Positions 9,228 to 19,721 of a DNA stretch of 64,000 bases are shown here, piece after piece. Origin of the DNA: Zasmidium citrigriseum (lineage: Eukaryota; Ascomycota; Dothideomycetes; Mycosphaerellales; Mycosphaerellaceae); contig NHNW01000069.1 in the NCBI GenBank assembly GCA_002786025.1, positions 119,372-183,371 on the forward strand, read 5' to 3'. A model generated the notes under the pieces. That model had not been told where the DNA came from. It worked only from the letters and a program-made list of their open reading frames with translations, and ran no database searches. The position numbers and the translations under genes were made by a program. Each line of letters starts with the position of its first letter. Positions within the stretch are counted from its first letter, which is position 1.

Positions 9228-10835
9228 ATGATCAAGTTGAAACTCGGTCCTGGCAGGTCAGCCTCGACTGATGGCCAACAGCCCGCTCAGAACTCTCAGA
9301 ATGCCGCCTCTCCCCAGACACCTGCCGGTCCTGCCCCGCCCGTCAAACTGAAGCTCAACCTCTCCCAACCGCCGACACCAGTCGAGACCTCCGGACAGCC
9401 CTCCTTCCCCGCCGCGCCAGACACGGGCGAGAAGAAGAAGCGGTCGTACCAGCGCAAGCAAGATGGTTCTGCTAAGGGCAAGAAGCGCGCCGCGGACGAT
9501 GACAACTCGCCGGCTGCTAAGCGCATCGCGAGTGGTCCTGGTCTTGGTCGGAAGCTCTCCATCAAGCCACCAGCCCTCCAGGGACCTGAGGAGGCTTCCA
9601 AGCCCAAGCTAACACTCTCAAAGAGGAAGCCATCAGTACCGAAGATCATCGACCTGAGGGCGCGTGGCAAGGCACCACCGCGACCGAAGGGTGTGGGCTA
9701 CGACTCGGAAGATTCAGATACGGAGAAGGACCCGGCCATTCAGCAAGGTCTGGTACTGCGCATGGAAGATGGCGAGGATGCCCAGTACTTACGAGAAGCT
9801 ATTGCGAAGGGGCAAATCGGACCCCACCCGAGTCAGGGCGATGCAGAGGTGTCGCTCAAGTTCATTGAGAAGAACTACCGCCGGGCCATCATCAAGATTC
9901 GGGGTAGGATGTACGCTGCAGCACTCGTGGATATGCCTTGCATCGTGGAGACGATGAAGAGCTTTGACAAGAAGGGATGGTGGAAGGTAGCGGACATCAA
10001 CCAGATGCTGCTGGTACTCGGACGTTGCAACAGCGAGGAAGAGGCCAAGACGTATGCGTTGCCGAAAGAGGTCAACAAGGATAACTTCCAGTACGCTCAT
10101 GGTCTCACGCCCCCGATGCACTGGGTACGTCGGCGGAGATTCCGGAAGAGAATGAACTACAACGAGATTGCCAATGTCGAGGAGGAGGTCGAGAAGTTGC
10201 TCAAGGCGGATCAGGACTGGGAGGATCAGGGAGGTACAGTCAAGACGATCACTAGCGCGGAGCTCGAGCGGGCTGCCGAAGCACAAGCGTACGACGAGTA
10301 CGACGAGGACGCAGAGGGCGAGGCAGTCGAGACGACGGAGATGGAGGGCCAGGAGTACGAAGAGGAGCCGCAAGAAGAGGAGGACCTCGAGGCACAACTG
10401 CATGCCATGTTCGAGGACGAGGATGCGAATGCCACCGAGCTTGTCACCGAGTCTCCTGCGCCAATTGCCGATCAAGCGGCATCCATGGCAGCTGTGGAGA
10501 ACAGTATGCAAGAGGACTTCACACCGATGGGCACCCCCGCGGACACCGCGGCCATGACGCCGCAAGAGCCGACATCAGATGAAGACGAAGAGTCGGATGA
10601 GGATGCAGACTCTCCCGATGTGGTGGACGAGGACGCAGCAGCCCGCGCAGCCGAGCGTGCCCAGCAACTGGAGGAAGTCGCCGATCTGGAGCGTGAGGTC
10701 GAGCGGGCGCGTCAGAAGGTGCAGGCCATGACGAACCAGCTTCTGAGACAGCGTGAGATGCAGAAGCTGGCTGGTCTGGAGGAGGATTTGCGCATGAAGA
10801 AGCAGGTGTTCGGGTTGGTGGACCCAGAGGATTGA
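9228..10835 (+). CDS. TAF7: TFIID subunit TAF7
   Basis: 535 residues, single exon. TAF7 is a subunit of TFIID that contacts TAF1 at RNA polymerase II promoters in the nucleus. Residues 1-150 are a low-complexity Pro/Lys-rich lead. Residues ~155-320 form the TAFII55 N-terminal domain, marked by the opening GVGYDSEDSD, then EDAQYLREAI, YRRAIIKIRGRMYAAALVDM and ETMKSFDKKGWWKVADINQM, which are diagnostic. A long acidic Glu/Asp-rich segment (~345-465) and a C-terminal coiled coil (~475-530) follow. The ATG at 9228 (protein MIKLKLGPGR) was chosen as the first ATG in frame; it has the start typical of fungal homologues. It converges with the cystathionine gamma-lyase gene, 227 bases between stops. 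Confidence 0.9.
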   Translation: MIKLKLGPGRSASTDGQQPAQNSQNAASPQTPAGPAPPVKLKLNLSQPPTPVETSGQPSFPAAPDTGEKKKRSYQRKQDGSAKGKKRAADDDNSPAAKRIASGPGLGRKLSIKPPALQGPEEASKPKLTLSKRKPSVPKIIDLRARGKAPPRPKGVGYDSEDSDTEKDPAIQQGLVLRMEDGEDAQYLREAIAKGQIGPHPSQGDAEVSLKFIEKNYRRAIIKIRGRMYAAALVDMPCIVETMKSFDKKGWWKVADINQMLLVLGRCNSEEEAKTYALPKEVNKDNFQYAHGLTPPMHWVRRRRFRKRMNYNEIANVEEEVEKLLKADQDWEDQGGTVKTITSAELERAAEAQAYDEYDEDAEGEAVETTEMEGQEYEEEPQEEEDLEAQLHAMFEDEDANATELVTESPAPIADQAASMAAVENSMQEDFTPMGTPADTAAMTPQEPTSDEDEESDEDADSPDVVDEDAAARAAERAQQLEEVADLEREVERARQKVQAMTNQLLRQREMQKLAGLEEDLRMKKQVFGLVDPED

Positions 10836-11062
10836 ACGTAGTGAAGCATGTGATGAGGAGATTCAGGCAGGGAAACACCTCGTCATTCTCGTCATACTTT
10901 GCTCAATACTTGGCTAAAGAAGACGAGTATATCCATTGAGGATATTATGACAGGGTAGACAGCACATCTCCCTATCTTCAGAGATGGTAGCGATGAAGCA
11001 TTATTCATGGCCGGTGAGGCCTCTATCCATTTTAAAGTGAGCAAGCAGTTCCCAAGATCCTC

Positions 11063-12374
11063 CTAGTGACCATTGGCAACGCCATTGGAGACTTTCTGCT
11101 CCCGAACCACCACTTGCTCCAGAGCTTGCCTGATATCCGCCACTAGATCGTCGGCGTCCTCTACACCGCAGGATACTCGTACGAGGTCGTCAAAGACACC
11201 TTAGAAGAAGTTAGTAAATTTCAGACCCAAGTCTTGCGATTCCAAACTCACCTGCTGCCTCTCGCTGCTCCTTTGGAATACCCATATGTGTCATCGAAGC
11301 TGGAACTTCAACCAAACTCTCGACACCACCCAGCGACTCTGCCAGCGTGAAGAGCTGTGTGGCCTCACAGAATCGATCTGCCGCTGGCTTGCCCCCCTTT
11401 ATCCTGAACGAAAGCATACCACCACCCATACCATCTCTGTGCTGCTTGAGCGCAATCTTTCGTTGCTTGTGCGAGTTCAGACCTGGGTAGTTCACGGCAA
11501 TAACATGAGGGCTCGCTTCCAGAGCCTCTGCGATCACCTGCGCGTTCTTGCTGGCTTCTCGTGCTCGTAGATGAAGCGTTTTGACACCTCGGTGTGCGAG
11601 CCAGCAGTCGAATGGACTCGGCACTGCGCCAATGGCGTTTTGCAGGAACTTCAATCTTTCGAACAGGGAGTCTGAGTTGAAAGCCGCCACGCCCATGAGC
11701 ACATCCGAGTGCCCGTTGATATACTTGGTCACACTGTGCACCACGATGTCCGCGCCGTGCTCGAGAGGGTTCTGTACGTATGGCGACATGAACGTGTTGT
11801 CTACTACCACCATGATCCCGCTCTTGTGTGCGATATCTGCGATTGCGCGAATGTCTACCAGGGAGAGCGTGGGGTTCGAGGGCGATTCGATCCAGATCAG
11901 CTTCGTCTCGGATGTGATCAACTCTTCGACGTCGAGTTCTATGCTGGGTGTGAAAGTCACTCGCACGCCGTGTGCGGAGGCGACTTTGGTGAAGTATCTG
12001 TGGGTGCCGCCGTAGACGTCTGAGACGGAAACGACATGGCTGCCGGCTGCGAGACTCTGGAGGATGATTGCGGTGGCTGTGGATCCCGATGCGAATGCTA
12101 GAGCGTATTTGGCCTTCTCAAGTGCTGCGATCGATTTCTCAAAGTTCCAGCGGTTGGGGTTCGAGGAGCGGGTGTATTCGTGGTCGCCGACTGGGTTTCC
12201 TACTGAGGTCTGCGCGAAGGTTGTGCTGAGGGAGATTGGCTCAATGACGGCGCCTGTTACAGGGTCGTGCGGTGAGCCAGCATGGACCGCGAGAGTTCCG
12301 AACTTGTGGACGGGCGAGGGAGCGCGGGGAGGAGTCTCGATGGGCGCATGGCCGTTGGTCTCGGGCACGGTCAT
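11063..12374 (-). CDS. CYS3: cystathionine gamma-lyase
   Basis: PLP enzyme that cleaves cystathionine to cysteine, 2-oxobutyrate and ammonia in reverse transsulfuration. Two exons on the minus strand: 12374-11252 and 11199-11063, joined across a 52-base intron, giving 419 residues. The N-terminus has an Arg/Pro-rich lead, then the family start FGTLAVHAG. The PLP lysine is K217 in SVTKYINGHSD; SGSTATAII and NTFMSPYVQNPL are also family blocks. The second exon restores the C-terminal GVFDDLVRVSCGVEDADDL. The related cystathionine gamma-synthase is less likely because size and N-terminus fit Cys3. Together with APS kinase it is the second sulfur amino acid gene within 12 kb. Confidence 0.93.
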
Positions 12375-13862
12375 GGTGGGCGATTTGTTCGCTCGTCGAG
12401 GACTTGTTCCAAAATTTCTGGGTTGAAGGAACCGGGGCAGCTGTTGTTTCTTCGGGATTGAGCTGGTGAGGGGTAGGGGTCCGCGGAGGAGGGTTGGCTT
12501 CAGGAACGCCGTGGCGACGAAGCGATGGTAGCGGTAGTAGATATATGGGGAAGCGAGCGTGGGTCGAGATTACCAACTTGGAGAGGCGAAGCGGTGAGAT
12601 AGACTTGTAGGGCGTTCGGACGCGAGGGGCGATCTTGTTGTAATAGAGAAAGTGCTTGGAAATCAATAGGTTGTTCTGTGCCTGAGATCGATTTTGGCTT
12701 TATCACGTCATTCCACGCGACAGGCCGTGTACAAAGGGTCGCCGACATGCGATCTCCCGAGTTCCATTGTTCCTTTCGTCTCTTCATGTTCGCTAAATGG
12801 CGTGAGCCTGGGCAGCCTTGCCGGGACAGGACTTTAACAAATCAACGAAGTCATGTCCATCAATCGCAGATTAAATGCAAAGCATCAAAAGTCCACTTCG
12901 TCCTATCGCTGACTCGTGTTGACCAATTCTAATCCCATCAATTCTTATGAACGCCGACAACTCTCCCAACAGCAATCTCGGTGTCCTGACATGGACTGAG
13001 TCGGTATCAGGCGTAAGAAAGGACGCCGATGGGAAGGAGAAAATGCAATTTGCAAAACTTCAGGAGCTCTATCGGAGCGAAGGGATTCGATTGATGTGAA
13101 TCGGTTCCCTCTCCACGAGGCTCATCGCCTCTACTCTGCCATCTGAAAGGCCATCTTCGGCTGCGTATATTCAAATGCAAATCGACAGACCGAGTCAATA
13201 TCCGTGACACCTTTGTACTTTGATACAAGTATTCATGTGCTCATTGACTGCACGTAGCCGCTGCTCACGTATTGCAAACCAAGCATGTGAGACGAAGTGG
13301 GAAAAGCTGTCGTCTGTCTACTGCGTGAGATGGCTAAGATCGAGAAGTGAGGTTGGACAGATCGATCTGTGACGACTGTTCTCCCTTCCACCTGCAGTCT
13401 TGGCACGGGTGAGATGATTTAACTTTCCCGGTCCGAATTAGGGACGATGTTTGGTTCGGGTCGAAGGTGCGCATTCTGAAGGTTCCATTGTTGTTGTTCA
13501 GCCCATGTGCTGAGCACGCCGTGGAAAGAATTGCGGCGGCGGTAGGTCGAATAAGGCGCGCTGTAATGGCGTCGCTGTGTCCGATAAGCAGGCCAAAGTC
13601 AGGGCAGTTCCTGGACTGTGTGGAGGTTGCCTGCCGCGCACGTTTCAGCGGGAGTTTCGAATCCTTGCCTTGCCTGGCACCTGCGAATCGTCGACGTACA
13701 CCCCCCTTTTGCCTCCCACCACGTCGGCCGGTCCGTCCTTCTTGTGCTTCTGTCTTGTCATACACGCTGCATTGCGTGTCACGCGCGTCTTCTTCCTTCG
13801 TTTGCTGTCCGCTGCCAGTCGCAAAACTACATGCGCGCGTTCCTGGGAGTCTTGCGACAGAA
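12375..13862. other. intergenic, divergent promoter region
   Basis: About 1.5 kb between cystathionine gamma-lyase and the fringe-like gene. The glycosyltransferase frame stays open upstream to 13467 but has no ATG in good context. A 50-codon ATG frame at 12947-13099 exists but nothing supports it as a gene. Confidence 0.45.
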
Positions 13863-15344
13863 ATGCCGCCCGTGAGGATACTGCAGGTAGCGGCCGCCTC
13901 GGCCGTCCTGCTCGTATTCACCTACTTTCTCCTAGTGCCGTCTTGGTCACCACAGGATTATGTTTCACGGTGGCAGAATGCGGCGCTGTCGGCCCAAGCG
14001 TCGAATAACATCACCTTGGATGTCGAGGTCCTGAAGATACTCGAGGCGCCTACCAAGTTCAGCTATCAGCGGATTTGCATCAACGCGCACGAGAAGCGTG
14101 GCCTCAGCAGACAGTCGCTCATTCAATTTCCGGAAGAGATCTTGGACTACAATGCTTTCAGCCAAATCAACCTGGAGGCCCCCGATCCACAGGCAGAAAG
14201 CCTCCTGCCGCCTTGCCATGCTGCATACGATATCGAGGTCCCGGAGTTCTCTTCCCACCAAGATGGCACGACGGCTGAACTGATGCTGGGAGTGGCAACC
14301 ACACTCAAACGGATACGACAGAGTCTGCCTACTTTCTCGAGATGGCTGTCCAACGCCGGGTCGACTTTAGTGTGCCTCTTGGTCGATCAGGACAATCTCG
14401 AAGATAAAAAAGAAGATGTAGAGATTGTGTACTCGGAAGCAGCAGCCCTCGGCATCGAGATTATCCTGGAGCCTTACCACGGCACATTCGAACACGACAG
14501 CGAGGGCCTTAAGAACTTTGGCCTTGCCACTGTACTCGACAAGCATCGACGAGAGGAGACGCGCTGGTTTGGCATCATCGATGACGACACTTTCTTCCTC
14601 TCTTTACCACGCATGCTGGACGCCCTCAAACCATACGATCCGGAGAAAATGTGGTACATTGGAGCGCTCACTGAAGGCCATACTCGAGTGTCCCAGGAAG
14701 GCTTCAAGGCTTGGGGTGGCGCAGGCTTCTTCATTTCACCGCCTCTAATGCAGACGCTCGCAGAGAACGCTGTCGAGTGCACGCCATTAGACAAGTTCTT
14801 CGGAGATCTTCTGTGGCGTGATTGCATCCTGGAAGTCACTTCGCCCACTGTACATCTTACAGAAATGCGAGGCCTGAACCAGATCGACATGTGGAATGAC
14901 CTTTCTGGATGGTACGAAGCTGGGTTCAATCCGATCTTGACGGTCCACCACTGGAAGAGTTGGCACTTCTTCCCAATCGAACTGTCACACCTTGTTACTG
15001 ACGTCGCCGGTCCGGACGCACTTTTGCAGCGATACCAATTTGGTAACAACACTGTATTCACCAACGGGTACAGCATGGTGGAGTATCCAAAAGGATTGCC
15101 CGACCTCAATCTGGTCGAACTGACGATGACGGAGGATGTCAATGTCAAGCGGCCACCGGAGCAGCTGGAATTCCACCATAGTATGGGCCACACTCGGCCA
15201 GCGTTAGAGGTCGGTAAAGAGAAGATCAGCTGGGAGTTCAAGCACGGCGTGAAGGCGGGCGACGAATCTGTCAGACAATTCTACGTCAACAAGGTCAACG
15301 ACCAAGACTTCAGCATCATCGAAATTGACTGGAGGCACGTATGA
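13863..15344 (+). CDS. type II membrane glycosyltransferase, fringe/GT31-like
   Basis: 493 residues, single exon. A short cytoplasmic tail is followed by one membrane anchor at residues ~5-25, the architecture of a Golgi glycosyltransferase. The lumenal part carries the nucleotide-sugar/metal motif IIDDDTFF (Asp 240-242), then WYIGALTEG, KAWGGAGFFIS and a VHHWKSWHFFPIEL segment, an order seen in fungal fringe-like (DUF604/GT31-type) enzymes. Sugar donor and acceptor cannot be read from sequence. The ATG at 13863 was preferred because it places the membrane anchor at the N-terminus; the frame upstream is open but lacks a plausible start. The next gene downstream is another type II glycosyltransferase on the same strand. 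Confidence 0.75.
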   Translation: MPPVRILQVAAASAVLLVFTYFLLVPSWSPQDYVSRWQNAALSAQASNNITLDVEVLKILEAPTKFSYQRICINAHEKRGLSRQSLIQFPEEILDYNAFSQINLEAPDPQAESLLPPCHAAYDIEVPEFSSHQDGTTAELMLGVATTLKRIRQSLPTFSRWLSNAGSTLVCLLVDQDNLEDKKEDVEIVYSEAAALGIEIILEPYHGTFEHDSEGLKNFGLATVLDKHRREETRWFGIIDDDTFFLSLPRMLDALKPYDPEKMWYIGALTEGHTRVSQEGFKAWGGAGFFISPPLMQTLAENAVECTPLDKFFGDLLWRDCILEVTSPTVHLTEMRGLNQIDMWNDLSGWYEAGFNPILTVHHWKSWHFFPIELSHLVTDVAGPDALLQRYQFGNNTVFTNGYSMVEYPKGLPDLNLVELTMTEDVNVKRPPEQLEFHHSMGHTRPALEVGKEKISWEFKHGVKAGDESVRQFYVNKVNDQDFSIIEIDWRHV

Positions 15345-16312
15345 AAGACTTGAGGCGGTTGAGCATTTGGCGACATGGAGAGGAGTGTGCCATCGGCAAC
15401 GAATGAGTTGTCCGCCCTGCGCTTGTACAACAAGAGACAGCGCCGAACCAGCTTCGCATCTTCACGGAATAGACTCATGCGCAAGCACTACAAAGGTGCG
15501 GGACGTCCTTGGGCTTAAAGCATAGATGGGCTGAGGCAATGGTTGAGGACAGGGGAAGTGAAGTCGGATTCTTGGACGATACCCACTTTGAAGGCGGACC
15601 TCGAGTCCGACTGTGATAGTATTGAAGCGCATCTAGCTCTTGAGCGTTCTGTAGCATGGGAAGGCGTTCATACCCAATGGAGTTCGGTAGTTCTAATGTA
15701 TAAAGACGCTACAAGGCAACCCAAAAGATATCTTGTTGCAGCGCCGAGCAATGAAAGTGATACAGTGGCTTATCGACGCTGCAAGGTCTTCGACGACAAC
15801 AACACACTCCGGCATTCCTCAACATCGAGCCTATGTAAATTGCTACTGATGAAGGACAAAGCAAGAGGTTGTGATTTTAAGCTCGATGCCAGCGCCTTCA
15901 AATATAGAACGATGCAGGTTAGAATCATGGTTCGCCCCAGCTGACGAAGGATGTAGCTGCAGTGGCGCCGGGCCGCGCATGCGAATTGAAGGCTGGCTTG
16001 CTAATGTTCAGTAGTACCCCCTATGCATTTGCTCTTTGTTACCGCTGTACCACTTTCAATTCTCGACACTCCTTACCGACTGCGCGATTCTGCTGACGCT
16101 CCGCGAAGCAAGGGAGAGCCCAAGCCAAGACGACGGTGCCTGCAGTTCAGCTGGGAAACAGCCTTCATCCATCCACGGAGCTGAAAAGGAGAGCCTGGCG
16201 CACGACACTCCTCCCACGCATAATCTTGCCGCTGCATGATACAACGACTGCATGATCACCACCATCCCCGGCCCAGCCTGAACTCTCCCTCGCGCCTTAT
16301 GGCCGCGCGGTA
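15345..16312. other. intergenic between the two glycosyltransferase genes
   Basis: Just under 1 kb. Frames present are short and unsupported. I see no repeat or RNA gene. Confidence 0.45.
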
Positions 16313-17722
16313 ATGGATGCTCTGAAGTCACCACATCGCAGCGACATGTCCTGGCTCCCGAAATCGCGGCGGGTAACGCTGCTAGTTGCGGCTCTCCTTG
16401 TATTTGGACTGTATACCTTCAGCAGAAATTGGAACAGTCCGCCTTCTTCAGACACCGTACCGGCGACAGTACCGCACGCTGTCAAGACCAACCCCACGAT
16501 ACCAGGCGACTGGACCTTCATAGCGAACCGCGATCGCAACAACCACTCCTTAACCTCCGCACAATGCTTCCAAGCATTCCCCGACCTCTACAAAGAGATC
16601 GATCGATCACGCGCATTCTGGAAAGCACGTCAGGGCGACCAGAAACTCACAGAAGAGCAATGGGGACTGCAATGGAGTAATGATGGAGGCTTGCGGGTGT
16701 TGATTTGGGAGGGGCAGATATACATTATTGAGTCGCGAGGGCTCAACCACTTCAGACATTGGAAAGAGAGGTCGCAGGCGACACTTCATAACCTTCAAAG
16801 AGCGGTGGTGGGAGCCAGGGAGCCGGTCCCGAACATCGAGTTCTCCATCAAGATCAATGACAATATTGAGTTGACTGAGGAGCATGCGAATGTGACGGTC
16901 TGGAACTTCAACCGCAACATCTATGACAAGACCATGGAGCAGGTGTGGTTGATCCCTGACTTCAACTTCTGGAGCTATCCGCGAGTGGCCCCTTCGTACG
17001 GCGATTTCCAGCGCCAGGCTATGGAGATTGGGTCAGATTATAATTCGAAGAAGTCGAAACTTGTCTGGCGAGGTACAACAGACTTCAATCCGCAGATCCG
17101 ATTGAAGCTGCTCGAACAAAGCGATGGCAAGCCTTGGTCAGACGTGCACAGGGTGGCAGAGGACGTTCACGATGAGGAGGCGACCAAGTACAGGATAACA
17201 ATGCCCGACCACTGCAAGTACAAGTTTGCAGTGCACACTGAGGGCACGACTTGGTCAGGCAGACTGAAGTACCTACTCAGCTGCCACTCGACAATCCTCA
17301 TCCACCCCCTCACGTACGTAACCCATTTGTACCACCTCCTGGAGCACGAAGGGCCAAATCAGAACTACGTTCTCGTCGACAAAGAATGGAAAGAGCTTCC
17401 TGGCATCATGGACAACTTGCTTGCAGACAACGGCAAGGCTAAGAAGATTGCCGACAATGCGGCAGCCAAGTTCCGGGATCAGTACTTCACACCTGCTGCT
17501 CAGACTTGCTACTTCAGGCATCTGTTCAATGTCTGGTCGGAGATGACTCCTGTACCCGATCCTTACGAGTACAAGACCCATGGAGACGGCACGAAGACGA
17601 AGGAGTGGCGCGGCATGACTTACGAGGAATATGTGTAAGTGGCATTTGCTCTGAGAACGTAAGTGGATACTAATCAGGCGAACAGATTCTGGGAGAAGGG
17701 ATACAACGATGGCGATTCTTAA
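16313..17722 (+). CDS. GT90 (CAP10-like) glycosyltransferase
   Basis: Two exons, 16313-17634 and 17686-17722, with a 51-base intron close to the end; 452 residues. An N-terminal membrane anchor lies at about residues 22-37, so this is a type II membrane protein. The lumenal domain contains the CAP10/GT90 blocks: WSYPRVAPSYGDF, SKLVWRGTTDFNPQIR, then MPDHCKYKFAVHTEGTTWSG followed by RLKYLLSCHSTILIH, which is the nucleotide-sugar binding part of the family. Family members add xylose, glucose or related sugars to protein or glycan acceptors; the specificity here is unknown. The short second exon completes the C-terminus FWEKGYNDGDS. It is co-oriented with the fringe-like gene about 1 kb upstream. 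Confidence 0.85.
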
Positions 17723-18114
17723 GTGAACCAGTCATCAAGTTGATTCCTGTTCAACAGGCGCAAATGAACATCCAACCTCGTGTCGGCGCCGACGTTGGTG
17801 AAGGGGTGAGGGGCCGTGGAAGGTGTTGCTGTTCACAGCGTTTCGCGGATGGTGCATTTAGCAAGGCGTTGGAAATTGTTGCTGTAGAGTTCGGGGAGCC
17901 CGAGGCTCATGGGTTTGTCAGACATCTTTTCTTATTTGTAGCGGACATCTTCAAGCGCCTTGAACAAGCATTTAGCATCAGAAGGACACTGTGCCAGCAC
18001 TTTTTGGCTGACTGTGCAAAACTTCGGTAGCACTTGCTTGACTTGCAGATTTCCAAGATCGCAGTTGCCTCAAATCACCAAACAACAGTAAACCTCGATC
18101 TCGAAACGCTCAGC
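17723..18114. other. intergenic, GT90 3' end and ankyrin promoter
   Basis: About 390 bases. Short frames on both strands without support. Confidence 0.4.
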
Positions 18115-18837
18115 ATGGCACAGGCACCTACAATCGACAGGCTACTCAATCTCGTACCGGACTCGCCAAACAGCGTGCTGGAACAATTGCAGTCGCATCC
18201 CGAACTCGCCTCGCGAAAAGACCAGCATGGCTATAATCTCGTGGCAGCCGCAGCCTCATATGGACACGAACAGCTCCTCAAAGCCTTGATCAAAGACTAC
18301 AATGTGGACCCTAACATCAAGGACGAGGATGGCGAGACCGCACTCTTCAACGTAGAAGAGGTCCGCATGGCCAAGGAGCTCATAGAATTCGGCACAGATC
18401 TTAGCCTACCCAACAACGAGGGCCAGACCGCTGCCGAGAAACTCGACGACGAGGATGAGCAGCCGACTGTCGCTGCCTATCTTCGTGAGGTGGCGGCTGG
18501 TGCTTCTGCTGGAGGCGCTGCTACCTGGACGGAGACTGCTGTGGAAAATGCATCGTCGTCCTTCTCGAGGCCCGCGGCTGCAGCAGACACGAATGGTACT
18601 CATCCGCCTCCACCGCTTCCGAATGGTCTTCAGCTTAATGTTGGCACGATGAGCCCTGGCGAAGCTGGAGAGGAGCCTGATCCGGAATTCAGACGAAGGA
18701 TCGAGGAACTTGCTTCTCATCCGGACTTCCGGGGCGAGGAGGGACAGCAGCAGCTTCGACGACTTATTCAAGACGCTATAACAGGAGTCACTGGCGAATC
18801 GCAAGCGCCACCATCGACTCGTCGAAGGGTAGATTGA
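18115..18837 (+). CDS. small ankyrin repeat protein
   Basis: 240 residues, single exon, starting MAQAPTIDRL. Two to three ankyrin-like repeats cover about residues 30-125 (HGYNLVAAAASYGHEQLLKAL, then DGETALFN). The C-terminal half is low complexity with a Pro-rich patch, then a charged helix (RRRIEELASHPDFRGEEGQQ). Yeast has a similar small protein, YCR051W, of unknown function; I suggest resemblance only. The frame is open a little further upstream but without an ATG. Confidence 0.75.
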   Translation: MAQAPTIDRLLNLVPDSPNSVLEQLQSHPELASRKDQHGYNLVAAAASYGHEQLLKALIKDYNVDPNIKDEDGETALFNVEEVRMAKELIEFGTDLSLPNNEGQTAAEKLDDEDEQPTVAAYLREVAAGASAGGAATWTETAVENASSSFSRPAAAADTNGTHPPPPLPNGLQLNVGTMSPGEAGEEPDPEFRRRIEELASHPDFRGEEGQQQLRRLIQDAITGVTGESQAPPSTRRRVD

Positions 18838-19721
18838 GTATGGCCTTGCTGAACCTTCCTCTACTTGCAGCGAGTTAACGCCCTTCACGAGGCGGGTTAT
18901 TACTCGCGATATGGATTATGACTTGCGAATGCGACCTTTGAAAGGATCTGGCACCACACACATGTCTACACCTGGTCTCTTGTGGGAATCATGGAATGTG
19001 CATGATTAGTCGACTTGCACGAGTGTGGTCCTGGAAGGCAGGTCTGGCTCAATGCAATACGATTGACCCGAGTGCTGCACGTCAGACGAACTTGTCTTGG
19101 AATGAACGACCCGCACGACTGGCATATCCTCTGTCAAGTCTGCCACGTCTTGGTGGCTGCTCCAAAGATGAGAAGCTGTTCATTTGTCCCGCGGGAGTAT
19201 CCCACCATCCGCGGATATTTCCATTGAACGACCACCATCGACGACAACGATCAAGTCTCTCACATCGCAGATCTCCACGCGACATTCTTCCAAAGTTGTT
19301 CCATGCTTCGCATCGACCCAATCACCTCTGTTTCGAACTCGCTTCGGCACTCAATCTCCCGACGACATCATCCGTGCGGCGACATGCGGGGTCGATGTAC
19401 GAGTCCACGCGATGTGACCCTACACATGCTAGCCAGGGTATCTCTCTCCGCGTGGAGAAAGATTGGAGGGAGTCCGGGGTTGCACGCAAGTACATCTCTC
19501 CAAAACATGCGCGCATGCTTGGGGATCGGCAGAAGAAGGTATGGAATAGGCATTAGACGGTGGGAGGCGAAAGAGCTAGCGATATAGCGAAACGTCTTCT
19601 ACCTGCTGCCACCTCTCTCTTCTCTCTTTTCATTTCGCACTCGTCGGACGATATCACTGTCAGTGACTCGCCAGCTTGAGTTGTCTGACAGCTCGACTGG
19701 TCTTTGACTGGAACTGACAAG
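18838..19721. other. intergenic, MFS transporter promoter side
   Basis: Nearly 900 bases with overlapping short frames on both strands; none has a convincing start, splice pattern or family resemblance. Confidence 0.4.

Noticed and set aside
12947..13099. 50-codon ATG frame between cystathionine gamma-lyase and the glycosyltransferase
   Set aside because: Short, no signal peptide, motif or splice pattern; within chance expectation.
13467..13862. Upstream extension of the fringe-like glycosyltransferase frame
   Set aside because: No ATG with good context, and the extension would bury the N-terminal membrane anchor.
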